Source: Naematelia aurantialba (lineage: Eukaryota; Basidiomycota; Tremellomycetes; Tremellales; Naemateliaceae). From it: 64,000 nt of DNA. Below the pieces are notes generated by a model. It did no database searches. It saw nothing but the letters and a program-made list of their open reading frames with translations, and was not told the DNA's origin. The stretch is taken from positions 1 to 64,000 of the forward strand of contig JAKFAO010000013.1 of the NCBI GenBank assembly GCA_021527695.1. Reading direction: 5' to 3'. Every line of letters begins with the position of its first letter. Positions within the stretch are counted from its first letter, which is position 1. A program made the position numbers and the translations under genes. Below, piece by piece: positions 1-8,637 of the stretch.

Positions 1-93
1 TAACCCCCTAACCCCCTAACCCCCTAACCCCCTAACCCCTAACCCCCTAACCCCCTAACCCCCTAACCCCCTAACCCCCTAACCCCCTAACCC
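1..93. repeat. Terminal telomere array, CCCCCTAA repeat
   Basis: About 11.5 units of the 8-mer CCCCCTAA (TTAGGGGG on the other strand), with one shortened CCCCTAA unit near position 35. This matches the telomere repeat known for Cryptococcus and relatives. The C-rich strand reads 5' to 3' into the chromosome, as expected at a left end. The array stops at ...CTAACCC and is followed at once by open retrotransposon coding sequence. Confidence 0.95.
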
Positions 94-1455
94 TCGGATC
101 AGCATCCCTTCTGGATCGACGATCAACAGCTACTTCGACATAATCAGCAGTATTATGTGCCTCCCGATTTGCGATTATCGGTGACGAAATCCCGACATGA
201 TGCCCTTACAGCAGGACATCCTGGACGACGCAAAACATTGCAATTGATCCAACAAAATTATTGGTGGCCCTCAATGAAGGCTTACATCAATCACTACGTG
301 GATAGTTGTGACCTTTGCTGCCGTACCAAGACTCGACGACACCTCCCATACGGTGCTCTCAAGTCTTTGCCTGTTCCACCTTACCCATGGACCTCGATTT
401 CAATGGATTTGATAGAGTGGCTACCTGCCTCTTCTAAATTCAATTCCATTCTGGTCATTGTCGATCGGTTAACCAAAATGGCAATCTTCATCCCTACAAC
501 AACCGATCTGACTTCTGAGGAGCTTGCAAAATTATACGTACATCACGTATTTGCTAAACACGGAATCCCGACAAGCATTGTCTCCGACCGCGGGTCGGAA
601 TTTACCTCTCGATTCTGGCGGGCATTCACCCAACTCCTCCGAATGGAGTCTCACCTCAGTACCGCTTTCCATCCCGAGACAGATGGACAGACTGAGCGCG
701 TCAATCAAGTATTGGAACAGTACTTGCGACTATACACGGCATACCATCAGCAAGATTGGGCCGATTTGTTACCCTTGGCAGAGTTTGCGTATAATAATAC
801 ACCACACTCGTCGACAACCGTGTCACCCTTCTTTGCCAACAAAGGGTATAATCCACGTGCAGACTTTACGCCAGCCGACTCGAGTGTTATTGCGCCTACT
901 GCAGTGGCATACTCTGCAAAATTAGAGGAGCTCCATAGCTTCCTTCGAACCGAACTCGAAAAGGCAAACGAAACAGCTGCGACACACTTTAACCGTAAAC
1001 GAAGCAACATCCCACAGTACAATGTTGGCGATAAAGTATGGTTGTCATCTCAATTCATCAAGACAACACGTCCTGCAAAGAAACTGGATCACCGGTTCTT
1101 AGGACCCTTCAAGATCTCAGCAAAATTATCCACACATGCGTACCGCCTGGAGTTACCAGCAAACATGCGAATACATAATGTATTCCATGTACAACTCTTG
1201 GAACCATATGTCGATAACAAAATACCATCTCGTATTCAACCTCCTCCACCACCAATGGAAATAGAAGGAGAAGAGGAATACGAAGTCGAAGCGATACTCG
1301 ACACAAAACTTGACAAGCGTTATGCTTCACCAAGACGCTACCTTGTTAAATGGCTCGGATACAACGAGACTACATGGCAGAGTGCAGAGGACTTAGTGCA
1401 CTCCATCGACCTACTCAACGACTTCAACCAACGACAGGGCATCACAGACAAGTAG
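94..1455 (+). CDS. Ty3/gypsy chromovirus pol fragment: integrase plus chromodomain, 5' truncated
   Basis: C-terminal part of a retrotransposon polyprotein that inserts element cDNA into chromatin. The frame is open from the first base after the telomere (94), so the GTG at 157 is not a true start. In order: an HHCC zinc-binding region (HDALTAGHPG...CDLCC), a DDE integrase core (D in SMDLIEW, D in VSDRGSEF, E in TDGQTERVNQVLEQ), an SH3-like region (VGDKVWLSS...RFLGPFKI), and a chromodomain near the end (VEAILD...YLVKWLGY...TWQSAEDL). The chromodomain places it in the chromoviruses (Tcn-like elements in Cryptococcus). Gag, protease, reverse transcriptase and RNase H are missing because the chromosome ends here. 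The surviving frame has no stops and the visible catalytic residues are intact, so the truncation looks recent relative to sequence decay. Confidence 0.93.
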   Translation, partial: SDQHPFWIDDQQLLRHNQQYYVPPDLRLSVTKSRHDALTAGHPGRRKTLQLIQQNYWWPSMKAYINHYVDSCDLCCRTKTRRHLPYGALKSLPVPPYPWTSISMDLIEWLPASSKFNSILVIVDRLTKMAIFIPTTTDLTSEELAKLYVHHVFAKHGIPTSIVSDRGSEFTSRFWRAFTQLLRMESHLSTAFHPETDGQTERVNQVLEQYLRLYTAYHQQDWADLLPLAEFAYNNTPHSSTTVSPFFANKGYNPRADFTPADSSVIAPTAVAYSAKLEELHSFLRTELEKANETAATHFNRKRSNIPQYNVGDKVWLSSQFIKTTRPAKKLDHRFLGPFKISAKLSTHAYRLELPANMRIHNVFHVQLLEPYVDNKIPSRIQPPPPPMEIEGEEEYEVEAILDTKLDKRYASPRRYLVKWLGYNETTWQSAEDLVHSIDLLNDFNQRQGITDK

Positions 1456-1517
1456 AGCAACTACCATAAGAGACAAGGAGTTGAATCCTTGCTCAAGTTG
1501 CATCTCAGTTCAAACTA

Positions 1518-1884
1518 CTACAAGTCAAAAGATTCCTTGACTGCCTGGACAGCCTCCTTGTTCTCCTTGATGGCCTCTATCATGGCCTCACTACCAGCAA
1601 AGGTTGTGAGACCAATCAGATCCATCAGCCTTTTGTTGGTCTTGATCAACTCCTTCAAGTTCTCCTTACTGTTATCCTCCCTCTTCCTCTTACCACCTTT
1701 GTAGTGAGAACAGTTGTTCCTTACACTCCTGCAATAGGTACAGCCTTGACCAATCTTCTTGGTGAGACATTCCTTGTTGGCCTTCTTGCACCTGTCACAA
1801 GGGACAGTGTTGGTGATGAGCTAGAAGTCAGCATAGAACTAGGAGGGAACTCACTTGGGTGGTGTTAGACTCAGTGTCAGACAT
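1518..1884 (-). CDS. Mini zinc-cluster (Zn2Cys6-type) protein, antisense to the chromovirus
   Basis: Two exons on the minus strand: 1884-1855 (10 codons) and 1820-1518, joined across a 34-nt intron (GTGAGT...CTGAC...CTAG, 1821-1854) with the frame kept. The product is 110 aa. Residues 18-47 carry CX2CX6CX8CX2CX6C (CDRCKKANKEC...CTYCRSVRNNC), which fits the fungal Zn2Cys6 DNA-binding signature. A basic stretch (KGGKRKR) and a Leu/Ile-rich probable coiled coil (LKELIKTNKRLMDLI) follow, the usual zinc-cluster, linker and dimerisation order. No activation domain is visible, so it may be a minimal DNA-binding protein or a dominant-negative partner. A TATTTAA box lies about 66 nt upstream of the ATG, whose context (CTACCATG) is good. 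It lies between pol and the 3' LTR on the opposite strand. The fold is inferred from cysteine spacing only. Confidence 0.7.
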
Positions 1885-2079
1885 GGTAGTAGTGTGTGTG
1901 TGGTAGTGGGAGATTTGGCTGAGAGCGACAAAAGCGCACTTTGCGGGCTTAAATAGGCAGAAGGCGGCGACTGTGTGTTGTTTACGCCCGCCTAAAAAGC
2001 GATGACATCCGAAGATCACGGTGTTTGCGCCCGCAATCACTCAGGTCACATGACTTTGTGATTTAACACGGGCGACGTC

Positions 2080-2160
2080 AACAACACATCGCCCGATACA
2101 AACAACGCGTCGCCCGACACAAACAACGCATCGCCCGATACAAACAACACGTCGCCCGAC
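2080..2160. repeat. 21-bp tandem repeat array (about 4 units)
   Basis: Units of ACAAACAACRCRTCGCCCGAY occupy 2098-2118, 2119-2139 and 2140-2160, with a partial unit at 2080-2097. Related GGGCGAYRTCA motifs occur at about 2070, 2176 and 2285. Most unit-to-unit differences are CG against CA or TG. The array lies upstream of the 1884-1518 gene (minus strand). Each unit holds a TCGGGCGA core on that strand, and CGG triplets are the usual targets of Zn2Cys6 proteins. The unit length is a multiple of three, and the minus strand is open through the array (2395-2078) as heptapeptide repeats, so a coding role is not excluded. Confidence 0.8.
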
Positions 2161-2472
2161 AGTCACCCCAGGTACGGGCGATGTCAACAACACGTCCGAG
2201 CGACATTGAAGCTTGCAACGCCTGATTTAGACGGCATGTCGCCCGTCCCGAACAACAACTCGCCCCGCCACTCATGCCACGTGCGGGCGACATCAGCGAC
2301 CAATCCAGGCGACATTGAATCCGAGGACGCCCGGAATCAGATGCAATCCATGGCGGCCTACCTGGATATGCGGCCGACAACTCGATACATGGCAACTACA
2401 ATGAACTATGTACAAGCGACAATCAAACAAAAGTAGTACCAACCCAACCCCATACAGTAGACCATTTGCGGG

Positions 2473-3302
2473 CTACTTACGACCAAATCGCGCCCTCTGG
2501 TTGAGGGTACACGGCTGACTGTGGAGAACACAGCGGGCGCATTTCTCGTTTGGCGCCATAATCATGCAGTTATGCGCCTGATGAGCAAGCGCACATCGGT
2601 GACAAGGGACCGGAGCAGGGTGCCCTTGGAGGTTTATCAGGTGGAATTTGAAGTGACGACGGCGCCTCTGCTAGCTTAGCAGGCGCAAACATGATACAAG
2701 GCGGGCGTACTCACCTCTAGGAGGGTGCGTTTGGAGATCTTGTCGGCGTTCTCGACCAAATGCGCGACCGCATTCGCTGCCAATACGCTGGCTTGGTGCA
2801 TGGTAGCCAAGAATTGTGTCAGATCTCCATTGGCTCGAGTGGCATTGGCGGCCGTATTTGCGGCCGTTTCCGCCGCCAAGACTTCCGAGTTCGGCGTTCC
2901 TTGGACAGGGACAGCGCTTTCCGCCTGAAAAGCAGGCGACTCCTGGTGGGATACTGTGTCCTGAACATCATAGGCATCGACATCGAACCGGTAGACGGTG
3001 TCATTGTCAGAATTATCAGTGACAACATTGGGACAATCACCGTCAATCGACCCATTGTCACCCGCAACAGAGACAGTTGCCGTAGTGGGCGAAATCGGCG
3101 AATAGTAGGGCGACATGAGCCCGACATCGGTCGCAAAGTCGAATAGGTCAGGGCAATCGATACCAGGAACACCCGTGGATACAGTACTATCGGCGGCATC
3201 CGCCTCACTGTCAAGCGATACCACATTAATGTCGGGCGTCATCACCGGAATGTCACCGACAAGTGCCTCAAAGTCGAGGGTGGTCTGAGTGAAAGTAGAC
3301 AT
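2473..3302 (-). CDS. Antisense gene with C-terminal zinc-cluster-like motif inside the chromovirus
   Basis: Two exons on the minus strand: 3302-2715 (196 codons) and 2670-2473, joined across a 44-nt intron (GTGAGT...GCTAAGCTAG, 2671-2714) with the frame kept, giving about 261 aa. The N-terminal 190 residues are acidic and Ser/Thr/Ala-rich, probably disordered. A basic run (QRRRRH) follows the splice, then a six-cysteine motif with spacing CX2CX8CX8CX2CX6C (CHRC...C...CARC...C). This resembles a Zn2Cys6 cluster but the first loop is two residues too long. The function is unknown, and a DNA-binding role is inference. A GTAAGT right at the stop could be another donor, so the C-terminus may differ. 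Four 43-bp repeats lie upstream. A decayed partial copy sits at 4601-4855, so this gene belongs to a repeated unit. Confidence 0.6.
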
Positions 3303-3435
3303 GATGAGGAGGACGGTTTTGAGCAAGAAGACGGGCGCATTCCAATCATTTATGGGCGGCGCCTGCAAAACATCGTGGAACATCCACAATTGATCCGCCC
3401 TCAATAAGCTCAAAGCCGTGTGTACAGGGACGATA

Positions 3436-3610
3436 GTAGCCCGGCTACAATAGTGGATTATCCACGAGGCTCGGACAAGTAGCCCGGTTTCCATACGGAG
3501 AGTCCCACGACAATCAGACAGGTAGCCCGGCTTTGGCACGGAGGAGCACGACAAAACACAGGAAAACGCCCGGCTTCCACACAACAGACCACGACAATCA
3601 CAGAGCAGAC
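3436..3610. repeat. 43-bp degenerate tandem repeats with GTAGCCCGG core
   Basis: The motif GTAGCCCGGYTTC, or a close variant, begins at 3436, 3479, 3522 and 3566, a spacing of 43, 43 and 44 bp. The rest of each unit is more diverged (CACGACAA recurs). The repeats lie between the start of the antisense gene (3302) and the polypurine tract (3641). They are therefore upstream of that gene and at the edge of the retroelement's internal region. Confidence 0.7.
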
Positions 3611-3640
3611 ACCGCAATGGCTCTTTTCTTCGCCCTTCCC

Positions 3641-3649
3641 AGGGGGGGA
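3641..3649 (+). other. Polypurine tract of the Ty3/gypsy element
   Basis: AGGGGGGGA lies three bases before the LTR start TGTCATGACCC. A purine run directly upstream of the 3' LTR is the plus-strand primer site of LTR retrotransposons. Its presence here puts everything between the pol stop (1455) and 3641 inside the element. Confidence 0.8.
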
Positions 3650-3652
3650 TAC

Positions 3653-4121
3653 TGTCATGACCCGGTCCGAATTGTCATGACCCACGTCGTGGTTTGACCC
3701 ATCGTGGAAAAGCTCATAGTAGCAAACCGTGGAAAGTATCATCGTGGAAAAGCTCATAGTAGCAAATAGTGGAAAGTCTTATCGTGGAAGTACTTATCGT
3801 GGTTGAACCACGCGTGGAAGAGCCACAATGAGCGTGGAAGAGCCACAATGCCAGAGGTATAAAAGGATGCGCATTTTGTAGTTTGTAGTTCTCCAGTCTT
3901 TTATTTATCTCACATTCTTCTCACATTCTTTCCTCACGTTCTTCTCACACTCATCTCGCACTCCTGGTCGATGCTACCTCGTCAACCAGGCTGGTCACCG
4001 CTTGCTGTCCAACCAATACACAAGCTTCACGGTCTACACCCGGCAGATGTAGGCCAAGCTTAGTAAACCTTTGCGGTCCATCCTGTCTCAAGCCATCACT
4101 ACTTGGGACAGGTTCGTGACA
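3653..4121 (+). mobile_element. 3' LTR of the truncated Ty3/gypsy element
   Basis: The 469-bp segment begins TGTCA and ends TGACA, the inverted ends expected of an LTR. It directly follows a polypurine tract. A TATA box (GTATAAAAGG) near 3857 is the likely LTR promoter, followed by a T/C-rich leader. The start has an internal duplication (TGTCATGACCC recurs after about 20 bp), and GTGGAAAG-type motifs recur at 3730-3850. The matching 5' LTR would lie beyond the chromosome end. Confidence 0.75.
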
Positions 4122-4284
4122 CCTTGTCGACGTGAGCGAAGATCCTCGATATCTCTTTCCACATCTTGACCATGCATGTTTCATTGACATATTCTGGTAA
4201 GCACCACCGCCCTCGACCAGCCCATGCCATTGATCATGCATTCCATGCATGATCATTCGGTGCCCCCGTCCCGGAATCGGGTTG
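4122..4284. other. Unassigned spacer between LTR and interstitial telomere repeat
   Basis: No coding frame is convincing. CATGCATG-type palindromic motifs recur at about 4173 and 4240-4260. This is the most proximal sequence of the distal block before the interstitial telomere repeat. Confidence 0.4.
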
Positions 4285-4306
4285 TAACCCCCTAACCCCC
4301 TAACCC
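4285..4306. repeat. Interstitial telomeric sequence
   Basis: TAACCCCCTAACCCCCTAACCC, about 2.75 units, is in the same orientation as the terminal telomere. The proximal junction (CTAACCC then TCAGAG) resembles the terminal one (CTAACCC then TCGGAT). The simplest reading is an earlier chromosome end, now buried under about 4.28 kb of distal sequence. Confidence 0.88.
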
Positions 4307-4602
4307 TCAGAGTGAACCACCTTCTAAGAAGGCCACCCCAACAAGGTATAAAAGACGGGCCTTGGGGAGGGAGTCTGACTTCTTCCCTAAGGATCAAAAT
4401 ATCATAAGTTACCTCGCTAGACCTCAACACCGTCCGACCACCTACACCACCTCCCCAAGCTTGCCGGATCCTACCAAGCTCATTACGCCTACACAACTGT
4501 CGATCAAGTCACAAGAACCTGAGCACTTAGCTCAACCCTTGTAAACGACAGCTTTCCACTCGTCTTTGATTAGCTTGAGGTCAATCAAGGACGGGTCGTA
4601 AC
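4307..4602 (+). mobile_element. Truncated LTR of a second retroelement
   Basis: A TATA box (GGTATAAAAGACGG, about 4344) is followed by a pyrimidine-rich leader and an end in GGGTCGTAACA. This matches Ty3/gypsy LTRs that start TGTTACGACCC and end with its complement. The 5' part is cut off by the interstitial telomere repeat. The right end (about 4602) drops into the copied antisense-gene sequence, so this element probably inserted into that older copy. The assignment rests on end sequence and TATA layout only. Confidence 0.5.
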
Positions 4603-4855
4603 AATCACCGTCAATCGACCCATTGTCACCCGCAACAGAGACAGTTGTTGTAGTGGGCAAAATCGGTGAATAGTAGGGCAACATGAGCCCGACATCGGTC
4701 GCAAAGTCGAATACGTCAGGGCAATCGATACCAGGAACACCCGTGGATACAGTACTATCAGCGGCATCTGCCTCACTGTCAAGCAATACCACATTATTGT
4801 CGGGCGTCATCACCGGAATGTCACCGACAAGTGCCTCAAAGTCGAGGGTGGTCTG
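4601..4855 (-). pseudogene. Decayed fragment of the antisense zinc-cluster-like gene
   Basis: Aligns without gaps to 3033-3287 (offset 1568) with 10 substitutions in 255 bp. It covers most of exon 1 of the 3302-2473 gene but lacks its first few codons, the rest of exon 1 and the zinc-cluster exon. Seven of the ten differences are CG in the longer copy and TG or CA here (4649, 4659, 4667, 4680, 4760, 4769, 4785). The frame remains open through the fragment but runs into unrelated sequence, so it is not a functional gene. Confidence 0.85.
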
Positions 4856-5587
4856 TGCCGTGTCTGGCTGCTGCGGGGCTTCCCAGCATTTGCTTCGCCA
4901 ATGCCCAAGTATGAATGCAGCATTCAGTTTGGCTCAGTGGGTTAGTGTTCATGCTCCATTTGCATAAGAACCGGATTCATCTTGTTCTGGGGTACAGCGA
5001 CTGAAAGGATTGCTGACCCGCATCTAAGAACGTTAGGTCTATTTGCTCACGGTTTTTCCCTGGAACATGGACTGGATGCAGCAACATATATTTGGGCAGT
5101 GCAGAGCGCCCGTTCTTTGGTACGGGACTGGCCGTTGTTACATCATCGCTGAGTCCCCAGTGGATGAGAAGTGGAAACTGTCGAAGAGGTCTGCGGGCCA
5201 GCTGTGTTCGGATGCTCCTGCTTATCTCTCATCGTCTCTTGGACAGCATGTGGAACCCGGGTGATGGTCAGTTCGGCGCTTCCGAGCCGTAGTGGAAATT
5301 CCCGTCAACGACCGAGGGGATATCCGCTGGTGGCCCCTGACTGCTTGCTGCAATCGGAACCCTCCAGAGATGCGATACCTGTAGTGGGCACCGAAAATGA
5401 AGGACATGCATCGACTGGTGAGTCTGCGTAGTGAGCATTGTGATGAGCAGTGATGCTTTGTCATTCACAAGGCTCATGAAATCTCCATCGCACAATCATT
5501 CCGGCCCATTACGAAGTGCATTGACAGCTGGCTGCGCAGCCTGAAGTTATACCAATACATGTTGCGATTGCAATGTCGGACACTGAT
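4856..5587. other. Gene-free interval
   Basis: Between the last retroelement-derived fragment and the stop of the GH127 gene. Short open frames on both strands have no recognisable protein features. No repeat or RNA gene was seen. It marks the transition from repeat-rich end to gene-bearing chromosome. Confidence 0.4.
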
Positions 5588-8067
5588 TTACTTGTACTCT
5601 ACATCACTGCTGACAGCCCTATTGAATGAGGTCCTGATTCGCCCCGGCGCACCACGATTGGACCTCGCAAAAAAGGGGATCAGCTTGAGCCGGTAATCCG
5701 TTTGAAACCACCGCCTTGCCTTGATGCCTTTCCCGTCGACTGCCTGCAAAGAGCCAACGGCATTCGACCCGTTGTGCTTAGGGAGCGCGCAAACCTTGTC
5801 CCGCGTGAGCAAAGCGACCATGGGTATCCCTCCGATATCCATGGTGAGTTCTTCGAATTCAGCGTTCTCTGTCAGCCCTATACCGGCAAAATGCGGATGC
5901 AAGTTGTCGAGTGCCTCGTTGTCGTACGTTTCGGCGGTATATATGATAGGCCCCCGCGAAACGGTAAGAGTGTCTTGGTGGGTCGCGGGGTGAGGGGACA
6001 AGAGCCGGACGGGCATGTCGAACGAGACGGTCACCTCGGACATGGCGTTCAAGGTTACGGATGCGAAGCCGGGGGTTGAATGGTCATCGCTACGACATGA
6101 CACCTGGGGGGCTTCGATCAGGAAAGCACTTAAGGAGGGGCGGCAATAGGACAAGGTCTCGCGACTTACCGTGTAATTCGTAGCATATTCAGGTTTGGGA
6201 AGACGGACTTGCCAACGCCATCCTGTCGGTGCGTCGAGTTTCAGTACGGTCCGTCCTTCCCACGGCATTTCGCTTGACATCTTTACACTGGCAAATTGTC
6301 CGGCGGGAAGCGAGATTCGCCTACTGGCTGATAGGTAAACGTAGACGTCGAGCTTGATGATCTTGGAAGGCGAGTCCGCGGAAGCAGACCAGGTGTAACC
6401 TCCGAGTAGGCCCATCGTGCGCGTCAGGTTGGGTGGACAACAGCAAACTAATCGTGGTCAGTTGTCAGCGGCCAGAATGAGAGATACAGTACGACTGACC
6501 ATCAAACCAGTCGGATCTTTCTGCCACCGCCTCCCCATAGGTCGCTAGCTGATTGTCATAGTAGAACTGCTTGCCATCCAAGCTTGCCCCGCCCAGGACA
6601 GTGTTGACCAAACATCTTTCTAGCACTTCCCTCACCTTGCCCGTCACATCATGGCTCAACAACCGCTCGCTGACCATCATACATGCTATGCTGGCACATG
6701 TCTCAGCGTAGCACCCTCCTTCGTCCGCTCCATTGGGGAGAAAGTGAGGAATCTCAGAGAACCCTTCGATACTAGGGACTGAGCCGACTCCACCGGTAGG
6801 ATACATTTTGCGATCGACTGTATCGGTCCACAGACGTTTGGCATCAGACAAAAATGGTCCGTCAAGATCGGCTGCAGCGGTAAGTAGATACATCGCCCGC
6901 ACCGAGTGACCAAGAATGGTAGGTTGCTCGTGGAGCGGCGCATGTGTTAGATGATATCGACCGTCATCAATTGAGTCCATCGTCCGATGATAAAATGTAT
7001 CCTTCCGTCGCTCCTGGGCCTCCCAAACGAAGTAGGTTCGGTTGCCGAGATCGGGCTCGCGTACGCCCCTTGCTGCTACCAGGTATTTGCCAAAGGCGTA
7101 ATGCCGTGGATCCCTACTCTCGCTGTACAGACGCAGCACGGCGAGCTCCAGCTCTGGATGGCCCGGATAGCCATGCAGCTGGTTCCGTCCCGGTCCAAAC
7201 ATCGTTGACAAGAGTTCGACGTACTCAGCCAGTGAGCCCTGCGATGTCTAGTCAAGAGGGAAAAGGACGTACTCTGATCATGATGCTGAGGAACTTGCGG
7301 GACCCGGTGTAGCGATAGTGCGCCAGCGATGCTTCCAGCAAGTGCCCACAGTTGTCTTGAGCCATCAGCGTTTTCCAACGAAAGAGCCTTACACATCTCG
7401 TGCATGTCACGCAAGTTTCTCAACCTCCCCTTCCTATCCACGACGGTAAAGTAGGTGCCGAGATATCCATCAGATTGCTGTGCTGTTGACATCATCTCCA
7501 CCAGCTCTTCGATGGCGTTGTCGAACTCCAGAGCGTGGGTGGAGTTTTTACCGTCAGGAGAGGCGAGAAAATAGCATGCTGCCTCGATCCTGACAGTATC
7601 AACAATGCCGGATGAGTTTACACGTCACAGAACGCACCATTTGCCCACGTCCGAGTCCCAGTATAATGTCGGAGGGCTGCCATTAATCTAGATGGGCTCA
7701 GTAATCGACTGGGACCATAGTTTGACGCACCGTGCACATTGCACCATGGAGCCTGCTGATTTCGTACTTCGGGTTCCACTTCAGCTTGAATGCATCGTAG
7801 CTTCCCTGCTTGCGCAGTTGCTCCAGCTGGGTCTTCAGCACCTGCTCCGAGTAGATATGCCGTAGTTTGCCATAAAAGGAATCGGGATCTATCACTGCGC
7901 GCATTTCAGCCTAAGCGCCGACTGCCCCGAGGACTACAAACCTTACCCGTCTCGACGAAGCTTTCTTGTGGGTGGGGACGTTCATACGGCCTCGAGCCAA
8001 ACTTGTCGAGCTCTTCAACGGGTGGTTGCATGTCGGTCGCACCGAGTGTTGAGCTACGAATCCCCAT
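5588..8067 (-). CDS. GH127 family (DUF1680) beta-L-arabinofuranosidase
   Basis: Predicted to release beta-L-arabinofuranose from plant or glycoprotein glycans. Exon 1 starts at 8067 (MGIRSSTLG...). A 50-nt intron follows, then VIDPDSFYGKL and further exons with QQSDGYLGTYF, NQLHGYPGHPE, SIEGFSEIPHFLPNG and CYAETCASIACM. The final exon runs unbroken to 5588. The spliced sequence gives DVCCCPPNLTRTMGLLGGY, containing the CCPPN motif. In the family (HypBA1) a Glu-x-Cys pair and two adjacent Cys hold zinc, and one of the Cys is the nucleophile. YAETC and CCPPN supply all of these. Splicing just before CCPPN uses a GTCAGT donor. No clear signal peptide is seen, so it is probably intracellular, acting on imported oligosaccharides. 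It is the first core-like gene from the telomere, in a zone also holding transporters. Confidence 0.85.
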
Positions 8068-8637
8068 CTTGCGCCGAAGTTCCGGTGGATGGTGACGCTT
8101 CTCGACGCTTCTTCTATTATATAACCTCCTTATCAGCTGATTTGCCTATTACTTGTCTTGAGGGAAGTGGCTGCCTGCGCCACACGACAACTCTCGGACC
8201 CTCCGTCAGGGTCACGTTTACCCGTCCGGGACGCAGTTCCGACCCTTGAGGATCTCAAAACGTGCTTGTCCAGAGGGTGAGGTCGCAGACCAGTAAGTAG
8301 TGCGTTCTTTGTATTCAGCATCACAAACCCGGAAATCCGACGTTGACTAAGGAGTGATTGGGGGAACAGCCGGGCAGAGTTGCTACCAACCAGAAACAGT
8401 CTGGCTCACAGAGGCTCCACAACTGTCACACGCACCTGAATTCATGCACATGCTACCGAGTTTCGCTGCCCAGTCTACTACATGATGGAGTTACTATACA
8501 ACGGAATTACTATACAATGGAATTGATACATACCAACATAAATAATCAGAACGTTATGTGCAAGGTCCAGAGCATCACAGCAGTCCATAGGAAAAGAAGT
8601 GACCGAAACACCTTATACGAGCCGGATGATCATCCGT
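8068..8637. promoter_or_regulatory. Spacer upstream of the GH127 gene
   Basis: About 570 bp between the GH127 start and the end of the next minus-strand gene. It should hold the GH127 promoter and the HNH gene's 3' end. TATATAAC-like sequence occurs near 8116 on the plus strand. A short AC(T/A)ATACAAYGGAATT direct repeat lies at about 8495-8525. Nothing coding was recognised. Confidence 0.35.

Noticed and set aside
2098..2160. CRISPR-like array
   Set aside because: Direct tandem repeats with no spacers in a eukaryotic chromosome end; this is a minisatellite.
2078..2395. Minus-strand open frame through the 21-bp repeats (Cys/Arg-rich heptapeptides) as a third exon of the 3302-2473 gene
   Set aside because: No donor/acceptor pair joins it in phase with the preceding exon, it starts only at a TTG, and a 21-bp repeat stays open by chance. 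I list it only as a possibility in the repeat entry.
3653..4121. Solo LTR rather than the 3' LTR of the chromovirus
   Set aside because: A polypurine tract sits directly before it, and the internal region with pol in the same orientation continues upstream.
4532..4813. Antisense gene copy as an independent gene
   Set aside because: It lacks the original start and the zinc-cluster exon and runs into LTR sequence, so it is a fragment.
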